Assembly: GCA_045601405.1 (NCBI GenBank)
Contig: JAZRZO010000017.1
Location: forward strand, 1-32,885
DNA length: 32,885 nt
From: RGIG5612 sp045601405
GTDB lineage: Bacteria; Bacillota; Clostridia; Lachnospirales; Lachnospiraceae
Reading direction: 5' to 3'
In this document: positions 24,647 through 30,528 of the stretch, piece after piece
Position numbering within the stretch: the first letter of the stretch is position 1
Layout of the letters: every line of letters begins with the position of its first letter
Position numbers and translations under genes: made by a program
Notes under the pieces: model-generated
Database searches by the model: none
The model's input: only the letters and a program-made list of their open reading frames with translations
What the model was told of the DNA's origin: nothing

Positions 24647-24808
24647 TACTACTCCTCTCTATTCAATGTAGATGTCACATCACAAAACATATGATATCAC
24701 AGTCCAAACCAATTTACACTATGGGGAGCCATATTCTGAAGTCCTCCGGCCTGGCCCCCGGTCAAGCAGAGGCGACGTATGAAGGGCCAACCGCACGTGA
24801 AATCTACT

Positions 24809-24889
24809 ATCCCGCCTTGATGCATATATACCTCCTGACGACATGTGCCGGGTTGGTCGTCAGGAGGCATATATGCATCATCGGCGGGA
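24809..24889. repeat. palindromic dispersed element
   Basis: Arms of 22 nt (24821-24842 and 24856-24877) pair with one mismatch around the 13-nt loop ATGTGCCGGGTTG, flanked by ATCCCGCC and GGCGGGA. Compared with the copy at 26165-26246, several stem pairs differ on both sides in a compensating way. It lies between loaP and the cell-wall-repeat gene. Confidence 0.8.
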
Positions 24890-24940
24890 ACCCCTCACCC
24901 GTCAGTTGCGCTGACGCCCTCACCCGGATGGGGAGGGCTA
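24890..24940. repeat. GC-rich hairpin repeat, second family
   Basis: CCCCTCACCCGTCAG TTGCG CTGACG and CCCTCACCCGGATGGGGAGGG form two small hairpins in the same arrangement as the units at 890-943 and 20784-20834. It lies just downstream of loaP, which reads toward it, and could end its transcript. The rest of 24647-24808 shows nothing beyond the Shine-Dalgarno region of the next gene. Confidence 0.5.
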
Positions 24941-24986
24941 TGGAATAATAAAGTCTACGCTGACACGACAGACTTCCCCTTCTCTT

Positions 24987-25493
24987 TTATATTTTCTCGA
25001 TGATCTCCAGGCCAATCTCTACCTGGCGTGTGGTTCCGAGGATATCCATTTCGATGGTTGCTCTGCGCTTATGCCGGTTTATCTTCCGGATAACAGACTC
25101 CAGTCCCATAAGACAGCCTTCTTTAACAATTACTTTATCGCCGTCCTTTATGCCATAGGACATTTCCACCGTGTCGTTTCCGCCGGTGATCTTCCATAAA
25201 AAGTCTTCTTCCTCTTTGGTGATGGCCACAATGTCATTGCCGTATCCAAGGAGCTTTGTGAGTTCCGGGATCCTCCGCAGACTCCGGAACAGACCGGCGA
25301 TGTTGTCAGTTTCCACAAACAGATATCCGGGAAACATCAGGCGTTTTTCGGAATGCCATTCCCCCTTGTATCTGCGTTTCACCTCGTAATAGATGATCTT
25401 GCAGTCTTTGTAGACCTCCGGCGAAAAAGTTTTTTCGATTATTGTTTTGATCTTGCGTTCCTGTCCCGTTCGGGTTTGAATTACATACCACAT
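24987..25493 (-). CDS. loaP: LoaP-type NusG paralogue, processive antiterminator
   Basis: A 168-residue protein with a NusG N-terminal domain (MWYVIQTRTGQERKIKTI, RLMFPGYLFVETDNI) and a C-terminal KOW domain (GIKDGDKVIVKEGCLMGLES, HKRRATIEMDI). Known LoaP proteins bind RNA polymerase and a leader RNA hairpin and carry transcription through terminators in long biosynthetic operons. The start at 25493 is chosen because it gives the family's MWYVIQ N-terminus and has GGAAGG just upstream. It has its own strong promoter and sits beside the peptide-export operon, so that region is its likely target. General NusG is excluded because the usual secE-nusG-rplK neighbours are absent. Confidence 0.85.
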   Translation of the reverse strand: MWYVIQTRTGQERKIKTIIEKTFSPEVYKDCKIIYYEVKRRYKGEWHSEKRLMFPGYLFVETDNIAGLFRSLRRIPELTKLLGYGNDIVAITKEEEDFLWKITGGNDTVEMSYGIKDGDKVIVKEGCLMGLESVIRKINRHKRRATIEMDILGTTRQVEIGLEIIEKI

Positions 25494-25558
25494 ATTGCCT
25501 TCCTGCGCTGTTATTTTATTAAGAGATAAGTTCAATTACTAACTTATAACTAATTATG

Positions 25559-25587
25559 AGTATACGCCTATTATATGGTGTAGTCAA
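25559..25587 (-). promoter_or_regulatory. strong sigma-A promoter of loaP
   Basis: On the minus strand TTGACT (25582-25587) and TATACT (25559-25564) are exactly 17 bases apart. Transcription would begin near 25552, giving a leader of about 58 bases. loaP can therefore be expressed apart from the genes upstream of it. Confidence 0.75.
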
Positions 25588-25606
25588 AGGTAGAGTATGC
25601 CAAAGA

Positions 25607-26083
25607 TCATCCCCTCATCCGTCTTTTAATAAATTGGATCATCATTATCAGCAGAACGCCCAGAAGAGCCCCGCCGGCATCGATCAGAATATCCCGGATC
25701 TCACAGCTCCGCCCGCTCACAAAGTGCTGGTGCAGCTCATCCGACAAAGCATAGACAGCGCCGACCGCCCAGGCAAGCAGCCATATCGAAAACCACCCCT
25801 TCACACCTTTCAAAGAAGTCGTTCCGTTCCTGTAGAAATAGATCTCCCTGGCCGCAATAGCAGAAAAAATGCCAAGGAGCAGATATTCAAAAAAATGCGC
25901 GCCCTTGCGCACGATAAAAGAAGCTGTTGACGCGTCAAGATGAAGCAGCTTTGACAAACCGTCAGAGATCAGACTGCTCTCCATCTTTGATATCTGAGCC
26001 GGAAGCGCAGAGTGAACAAATATCAGCGCCATGGTTATGACCACCAGCACTATGTAAGTTACCATTCTCTTTTTATTATGCAT
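25607..26083 (-). CDS. VanZ-family membrane protein
   Basis: About 158 residues with four hydrophobic segments: MVTYIVLVVITMALIFVHS, FFEYLLLGIFSAIAAREI, WLLAWAVGAVYAL and LIDAGGALLGVLLIMMIQF. Between them are the VanZ signatures FIVRKGAHFFEYLLLG and ALSDELHQHFVSGRSCEIRD. VanZ homologues give low-level teicoplanin resistance or alter envelope properties; the role here is unknown. I place the start at MHNKKRM (26083), just before the first helix. An in-frame ATG at 26164 would add 27 polar residues, but it touches the end of a palindromic repeat; neither has a good Shine-Dalgarno site. It follows the kinase-like gene across that repeat and may be part of its transcript. Confidence 0.8.
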   Translation of the reverse strand: MHNKKRMVTYIVLVVITMALIFVHSALPAQISKMESSLISDGLSKLLHLDASTASFIVRKGAHFFEYLLLGIFSAIAAREIYFYRNGTTSLKGVKGWFSIWLLAWAVGAVYALSDELHQHFVSGRSCEIRDILIDAGGALLGVLLIMMIQFIKRRMRG

Positions 26084-26164
26084 AATTATTCCGGTCAAAA
26101 CAAATCCCGTGCGCCTATTATCCTCCCCTGCGGCGACATCCTTCTCAGAATCAGTAAAGCTCAT

Positions 26165-26246
26165 ATCCCGCTTCGCTGTATATATACCTCCGGGCGACAG
26201 TTGCCGGGTTAGTCGCCCGGAGGTATATATACAGCTTCGGCGGGAT
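26165..26246. repeat. palindromic dispersed element, perfect copy
   Basis: A perfect 23-bp stem (26176-26198 and 26212-26234; CTGTATATATACCTCCGGGC through GAC) encloses the 13-nt loop AGTTGCCGGGTTA. Outer ATCCCGC and GCGGGAT ends can also pair. It lies between the kinase-like gene and the VanZ gene and may fold in the mRNA. Confidence 0.85.
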
Positions 26247-26272
26247 GGCAGCTATCACATACAATGCGCCCC

Positions 26273-27019
26273 TCATCCGCCGGACATTTTCTCGAAAGCT
26301 ATTTGTGCGGCAGCCGGCTCCACATTGCACTTCATGTGGTAAAAGCCCACAGCCGCCGGGAGCCTTCCGATCAGCTCCAAAGTCCTCACCAGCGCCTCTC
26401 TGTCCATAGGCCGGTACGACTGCTGCAGAATCATCTGATACGCCTCCCGGAAGGAGATCGCGCATATCTCATTTTCACTGCCCCTCTCAAGAATACATAC
26501 AGCCTTCAGCAGCGCAGATGTATTCGTACTCAGATGATGCTTCCCGTCCCACGGCGTTCCATAAACGATGGCCCCGCCGTCATTCACCTTTATCAGCGGC
26601 TTGTCGTCATTTATCATCACAGCCTTTTCACCAAAAGACTCACACCACAGCCGCGTATGCGTGCTCTTGCCCGTGCCGCTTGCGGCCGTAAACAGATATC
26701 CCTGTCCGTCAACTGCAACACAGGAGCCGTGCATCAGAAACGTATCGTAAAACGGCAGCCTCTCCGCTATCTTCCTGTATACAGCAAGTGTTTCAAGATA
26801 ACTGTCCGGCCATACCTGAACCGGCCTGCCTTCAGCCTCGTCCTCTTTTGCCGACCGCCTGCGTTCAAACTCAATATCCTCCCGGTCAGTAGCCACAGAG
26901 AACGCAATCTCCGCGCCCGCGTCTGCATCCATGCGATACTCCGCGCACAACCTGTGTACGCCCGCGTAAATTGAGGTTATCCCGATATTCTGCTCAGCGA
27001 ACCTGTAAATATTCCTCAT
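26273..27019 (-). CDS. HPr-kinase/PEPCK-like ATPase
   Basis: A 248-residue soluble protein with the P-loop TAASGTGKSTHTRLW (from residue 112), then VMINDDKPLIKV, matching the HprK/PEPCK-type kinase core, and IVYGTPWDGKHHLSTN. The N-terminal DRTGG-like HPr-binding part of true HprK is absent, so it is one of the HprK-like proteins found in peptide-modification clusters. In paeninodin-type lasso-peptide clusters such a protein phosphorylates the precursor; here the substrate is unknown. Its ATG overlaps the preceding gene's stop (TGATG), so it is coupled to the GDIILPIVP protein. Confidence 0.75.
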   Translation of the reverse strand: MRNIYRFAEQNIGITSIYAGVHRLCAEYRMDADAGAEIAFSVATDREDIEFERRRSAKEDEAEGRPVQVWPDSYLETLAVYRKIAERLPFYDTFLMHGSCVAVDGQGYLFTAASGTGKSTHTRLWCESFGEKAVMINDDKPLIKVNDGGAIVYGTPWDGKHHLSTNTSALLKAVCILERGSENEICAISFREAYQMILQQSYRPMDREALVRTLELIGRLPAAVGFYHMKCNVEPAAAQIAFEKMSGG

Positions 27020-27450
27020 CAGGGCACTATCGGCAGAATGATATCCCCGTCTTCATTAATATAAGCACCGCTGCCGCCGCCGGAACCTCCGCCACTGCCA
27101 CTGTAGCCGCCGTTACCACCGCTCCAGGAGCCGCCATTATCGCCGCCGTTGCCGCCGCCGGACTCCCCTGCCGGGATATCAACATAAGGCAGGTCCGTAT
27201 CATCCGATCCGTCCTTGTCGTTCTGTCCCGTGGAGGTTCCGCCATTCTTGCTGTCCTTCTTTTCATTCTTCTTGCTATCCTTGCTGTCCTTGCTGTCACT
27301 CTGGTCCTTGGCGTCCTGCGCAGTCTCCTGCCCCTGCTTTTTGGACCCGTCTTCCGTTTTCTTCCTTGTGAAAAGAACAACGCATACCACCGCAATGCAT
27401 ACCACCAGCACAGCGCCGATCACCACTAACAGCTTCTTTTTATTCCTCAT
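27019..27450 (-). CDS. membrane-anchored Gly-rich protein ending GDIILPIVP
   Basis: A 143-residue protein. After MRNKKK, one hydrophobic helix (LLVVIGAVLVVCIAVVCVVL) acts as an uncleaved anchor or signal. A long low-complexity linker of K, D, S and E follows (about 30-85). A Gly/Ser/Asn stretch (about 95-128) leads to the C-terminus GAYINEDGDIILPIVP. The tail equals that of the protein at 23870-24646. The gene overlaps the ABC exporter by 11 bases and the kinase-like gene by one, placing it in the middle of the export operon. I know no named family. It could be a displayed structural protein, a substrate of the operon's peptidase, or an unusual precursor. Confidence 0.75.
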   Translation of the reverse strand: MRNKKKLLVVIGAVLVVCIAVVCVVLFTRKKTEDGSKKQGQETAQDAKDQSDSKDSKDSKKNEKKDSKNGGTSTGQNDKDGSDDTDLPYVDIPAGESGGGNGGDNGGSWSGGNGGYSGSGGGSGGGSGAYINEDGDIILPIVP

Positions 27451-29128
27451 TACTAATAACTCCTCCTTCGGAAAACTCTATAACCCTGTCACATATCTCA
27501 AGCGCAGCCACCCGGTGAGTGATGATGACCACCGTCTTATCCGTCATGCTGCGCAGATTTTCCAGCAAACGCTCCTCCGTAGCCGCATCCAGCGCGCTCG
27601 TAGCCTCATCCAGAAGCAGGATAGGGCTGTCCGAAAAAACCGCCCGGGCTATCGCAAGACGCTGCATCTGCCCCTCCGAAAGACCCGTTCCTCTCTCGCC
27701 GAGCACCGTATCCACACCCATGTCCAGCTCCGATATAAAGCCGTCGGCACAGGCGATCTTCAGCGCCCTGTCAAGCTTATCCTCATCATGATCTTCTGCA
27801 TCCGCAAAGCACACCACCTGACGTATCGTTCCGCTCATCAGATAATTCCCCTGCGGAACATACGCAAACAGCCGCCGGTGCTCAGATCCAAGCTCTCCTC
27901 TTACGCCGCCGGAAGCGGTATAAAACCGCTGCCCCCCGTCCGGCTGATACACGCACATCAGAAGCTTCAGCGCCGTTGACTTGCCGCAGCCGCTGTGCCC
28001 CGTAAACGCCACATACTCACCTTTACTGATCTTAACGCTGAAATCCTTCAGCACCACGGGCATATCCTCCGCAGACGAATAGTATGTGAAGGAAACCCGC
28101 TCCAGCCCTATATTCTTAAGCTTATTCTCATAGAACAACATCATCTCATCAAGCTCCTTCGCCTCGCCGCCGCTGTCCGCAAAGGCCTCCGCCTCCATCA
28201 AACGCTCGGCGCTTGCGAGCATGGCGTAATACCGCGGAAGATATCCGGAGATATTGGCAAATGGCATCTGTATCTGAGTGATCAGCTGAGTGATCGCCGT
28301 AAGCGTACCGAAGGTGATCGTTCCCTGCAAAATACCATATCCGCACCAGCCTATGCCCAGCATATACATTCCGTACATGGCTGCGCCGAACCCCAGATTC
28401 GCCAGATTGGAAAACCGGTTCCTGCGCATACGCGCCCCCTTGTGCTCATCCATCTTCTCACGGGCCTCAGCTCCGGTCTGCTTCTCCGCCGCGAAGGAAC
28501 GTATCATCAGCAGACTGCCTATGCGCTCCTGCAGAAAGATCCTGAGCCGCCCGTCTGTCTCCTGCACATTCTTATGAAGACGCTTCATCGCCTTGCGGAA
28601 GGCCCAGGTCAGCAGCACCATCAGCGCCCCGCCGGGAATGAACACATACGCAAAGCGCGGCTCGATAACAATGATCATCACCAGGGCGCTTATCATCTTT
28701 ACGGCCATGCCGGCAAGCCCCGGAAGGATCTCCACATAGCTGTCGGCCACCACTACAGTGTCGCTCGTCATCCGGTTGAGCCATTCCGCCGAATGCACAT
28801 CCGCCACCTGAAGATAGTCCTTCTTAAGAAGAGTTTCGGTAAGCCTCATTTTAAAAATATTTTCCATTGTCGAGCGCGACAGCTCCGTAAGCCATCTTAT
28901 AAAAGCGCGCAGCCCCAACTGAACCGACAGAAGAAGTATAGTATATATGAGAAAACGCCAGAACCCGCCGGTGTCCTTATCAACGGCGGCATCCACAATG
29001 CCCCGGAGCAACAGAGCGTACAGAACGCCGGATGCGCCCAGAATCGCCTGCACCAGGGCAAGTGCCAGAATATACAGTTTTTTCTTTCCGGGAACGGCAT
29101 AAAGCCACTTCACCGCGGAACCCCTCAT
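27440..29128 (-). CDS. ABC exporter, fused membrane and ATPase domains
   Basis: A 562-residue half-transporter of the type that exports peptides or lipids. Six membrane helices lie within residues 15-300. The ATPase has Walker A GHSGCGKSTALK (377-388), signature LSEGQMQRLAIARAVF, Walker B ILLLDEATSALD and the switch His in VVIITHRV. There is no N-terminal C39 peptidase domain, so any leader cleavage must be done by another protein; the S26-type peptidase encoded just upstream, 4 bases away, is the obvious candidate. It very likely works as a homodimer. The exported substrate cannot be read from the sequence. Confidence 0.9.
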   Translation of the reverse strand: MRGSAVKWLYAVPGKKKLYILALALVQAILGASGVLYALLLRGIVDAAVDKDTGGFWRFLIYTILLLSVQLGLRAFIRWLTELSRSTMENIFKMRLTETLLKKDYLQVADVHSAEWLNRMTSDTVVVADSYVEILPGLAGMAVKMISALVMIIVIEPRFAYVFIPGGALMVLLTWAFRKAMKRLHKNVQETDGRLRIFLQERIGSLLMIRSFAAEKQTGAEAREKMDEHKGARMRRNRFSNLANLGFGAAMYGMYMLGIGWCGYGILQGTITFGTLTAITQLITQIQMPFANISGYLPRYYAMLASAERLMEAEAFADSGGEAKELDEMMLFYENKLKNIGLERVSFTYYSSAEDMPVVLKDFSVKISKGEYVAFTGHSGCGKSTALKLLMCVYQPDGGQRFYTASGGVRGELGSEHRRLFAYVPQGNYLMSGTIRQVVCFADAEDHDEDKLDRALKIACADGFISELDMGVDTVLGERGTGLSEGQMQRLAIARAVFSDSPILLLDEATSALDAATEERLLENLRSMTDKTVVIITHRVAALEICDRVIEFSEGGVISNEE

Positions 29129-29132
29129 AAAC

Positions 29133-29582
29133 TCAACCCCTCTGCCGGCCGCGAAACCTCCTTAATACACGCTTCATCATATCCCGCACATAAAGCAGCG
29201 GCCTCCGGATAAAAAACAGATCCGTCCACAAGTGAACATAAGCCATATATCCGGCCTCATTCACATCATGCCATCTCCCGCCCCTGTAAAAGCGGGCAGC
29301 AATGCCCTTAACCTGCGCAAAACATACATATTCCTTCTGCCAGCAGTTATCACCGGCGATGATATAATATCCGTCCTTAACACGCAGCACGCGGTGGATG
29401 ACCCCCTGCATATCCCTGCCGCGTATATACATCACAAGGTCGTAGCGCTTCACCGGCGCCTTTGGAACGCGGATCTCCACAACGTCCTGCCTGTTTCGGA
29501 TCATGGGCCACATGCTTACGCCCCTCGGTACGCTAAGATAATATCCGCGTTTTTCCAGCTCCTCAAGCTGCGCCTTACCCAT
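29133..29582 (-). CDS. S24/S26-family peptidase, Ser-His type
   Basis: A 149-residue protein with the S26 nucleophile motif VPRGVSMWPMI (Ser23) and the second motif GVIHRVLRVKDGYYIIAGDN (His63). A His rather than a Lys makes it like the Ser-His signal peptidases of SipW/ER type. It lacks the N-terminal membrane anchor of those enzymes; only a modest hydrophobic patch (MAYVHLWTDLFFI) with a very basic C-terminus could touch the membrane. It overlaps the PqqD-like gene by 8 bases and precedes the exporter by 4. I infer that it trims an exported peptide or protein of this cluster. Confidence 0.75.
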   Translation of the reverse strand: MGKAQLEELEKRGYYLSVPRGVSMWPMIRNRQDVVEIRVPKAPVKRYDLVMYIRGRDMQGVIHRVLRVKDGYYIIAGDNCWQKEYVCFAQVKGIAARFYRGGRWHDVNEAGYMAYVHLWTDLFFIRRPLLYVRDMMKRVLRRFRGRQRG

Positions 29583-29841
29583 CTATAGCTCCGATTTTCT
29601 TCAGCTCTTCGATCGCTCTTTCCATATCGCTTTCTATTGCCCCGTCCGGCGCGTCAAAACGCTCCTTCATGGAAGCTACAAGCTCCTCCTTGCTGTGCTC
29701 TTCCTGCAGCAGCTCTATCATCGCGCCAAAGGTCTTGTTCCCGCGTACAATGCCCGAAAACTCCGCCTTTCCTGTGGGAACCAGAATAGATTCACCGTCA
29801 GTATTATGCAGCAGAAAATTAGAATTAAGCTTCATTTCCAT
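29575..29841 (-). CDS. PqqD-like peptide-binding protein
   Basis: An 88-residue protein with the PqqD fold pattern: MKLNSNFLLHNTDGESILVP in the N-terminal strands, FGAMIELLQEEHSKEELVAS and SDMERAIEELKKIGAID in the helices. PqqD domains bind RiPP leader peptides and bring them to modifying enzymes. It is the first gene behind a good promoter. No radical SAM, cyclase or YcaO enzyme is encoded in the window, so its partner is unclear; the kinase-like and peptidase genes of the same operon are the candidates. Confidence 0.8.
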   Translation of the reverse strand: MEMKLNSNFLLHNTDGESILVPTGKAEFSGIVRGNKTFGAMIELLQEEHSKEELVASMKERFDAPDGAIESDMERAIEELKKIGAIDG

Positions 29842-29861
29842 TACTTCCTTTCATTACTTAT

Positions 29862-29890
29862 ATTTTAGCTCAACAGATATCCAAATACAA
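29862..29890 (-). promoter_or_regulatory. promoter of the pqqD-peptidase-exporter operon
   Basis: On the minus strand TTGTAT (29885-29890) and TAAAAT (29862-29867) are 17 bases apart, about 20 bases before the PqqD-like ATG. Confidence 0.55.
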
Positions 29891-29916
29891 GAATACGCGC
29901 CTTATATAACGCACAC

Positions 29917-29943
29917 AGCAGGCAGCCTTTCGGACCGCCTGCT
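29917..29943. terminator. hairpin between the 89-residue gene and pqqD-like gene
   Basis: AGCAGGC and GCCTGCT pair around 13 bases, 24 bases past the 89-residue gene's stop. There is no clear U-tract. With the promoter just beyond, it probably separates two transcription units. Confidence 0.45.
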
Positions 29944-29967
29944 CCAACAGTATATATTCCCTTTTTA

Positions 29968-30237
29968 TTATCTTACATTTGCGAATGCTTTGTAGTAATG
30001 ATACAGCACTGCCTCCGCCGCTCTCTGCATTACGGTCCGTTCCAGCGAATAGTCGTATATCAGCTCTGACAGACCGCCAACTACGGTCCATATGGTATTA
30101 TCTTCATTTACATAGGCAGGCTGCTGTTCGTCTGCCGTTTCGTCTGCCTGTGCGGGAATATAGAACAGAATGACCGATATAAACATAATAACCAGCGCGA
30201 TCAATGCGGCGCCGGTTCTCTTTATGGTCCTACCCAT
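29968..30237 (-). CDS. small exported protein with AYVNED motif
   Basis: An 89-residue protein with a basic start and a hydrophobic segment ending in a signal-peptidase-like site (TGAALIALVIMFISVILFYI, PAQADE). The mature part of about 57 residues reads ETADEQQPAYVNEDNTIWTV, then a helical stretch with Tyr and Ala. AYVNED resembles AYINEDGDI at the end of the 27019-27450 protein. GGGGGTG precedes the ATG. I do not recognise the family. It lies between a strong terminator and a hairpin and may be its own unit. Confidence 0.6.
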   Translation of the reverse strand: MGRTIKRTGAALIALVIMFISVILFYIPAQADETADEQQPAYVNEDNTIWTVVGGLSELIYDYSLERTVMQRAAEAVLYHYYKAFANVR

Positions 30238-30320
30238 TTCTTCACCCCCGCTTTAGCTTTTTCTTTGTAAAACACATCTTATACGCACAAAGCTGTGATC
30301 ACCAGCGAGAGTCCGATTTT

Positions 30321-30353
30321 TAAAGGAGACAGGGAAATCCCCTGTCTCCTTTA
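30321..30353. terminator. strong terminator after the 34-residue peptide gene
   Basis: A perfect 14-bp stem (TAAAGGAGACAGGG and CCCTGTCTCCTTTA) with loop AAATC. On the minus strand the stem's T-rich 3' end runs into AAAATCGG, and on the plus strand TTTAG follows. It lies 13 bases past the peptide's stop codon. Confidence 0.75.
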
Positions 30354-30366
30354 GTTTACTGCTTAA

Positions 30367-30471
30367 TCAAAAATCTTCCCATTCGGTATCAATATCCTCG
30401 CCGCTGGCATTGATCACATCTTCGCTGTCGAAGGGAATTATCTTTAATTCCAGCTCCTCATATTTTCCCAT
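30367..30471 (-). CDS. 34-residue acidic peptide, possible RiPP precursor
   Basis: An ATG at 30471 with AAGGAG 10 bases upstream opens a 34-codon frame: MGKYEELELKIIPFDSE, then DVINASGEDIDTEWEDF. It has 12 acidic and two basic residues and no Cys. The YE-x-LE-x-KIIPFDSEDVI part recalls short clostridial peptides of the form YExPxLExIxFxxEDVI that I have seen near export genes; I cannot name the family. It sits 57 bases after the large surface-protein gene and 13 before a strong terminator. The PqqD-like protein, peptidase and exporter lie just downstream, so a precursor role is reasonable but unproven. Confidence 0.6.
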   Translation of the reverse strand: MGKYEELELKIIPFDSEDVINASGEDIDTEWEDF

Positions 30472-30528
30472 AATATATATGCTCCTTCCAATCTGACTTA
30501 AACCTATCGATTTCTTTGATCACTGCGG

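Noticed and set aside
24691..24948. 85-codon plus-strand frame
   Set aside because: It is the palindromic element and the GC-rich repeat read as protein; similar readings occur at every copy.
24809..26246. CRISPR array or toxin-antitoxin-type repeat
   Set aside because: The copies are isolated and palindromic, without regular spacers, and no cas genes are present.
27995..29212. 405-codon plus-strand frame opposite the ABC exporter
   Set aside because: It is a His/Arg-rich shadow of the exporter gene with no family resemblance.
26273..30471. Lasso-peptide cluster
   Set aside because: PqqD-like and HprK-like genes fit, but the asparagine-synthetase-like cyclase and the transglutaminase-type protease are absent.
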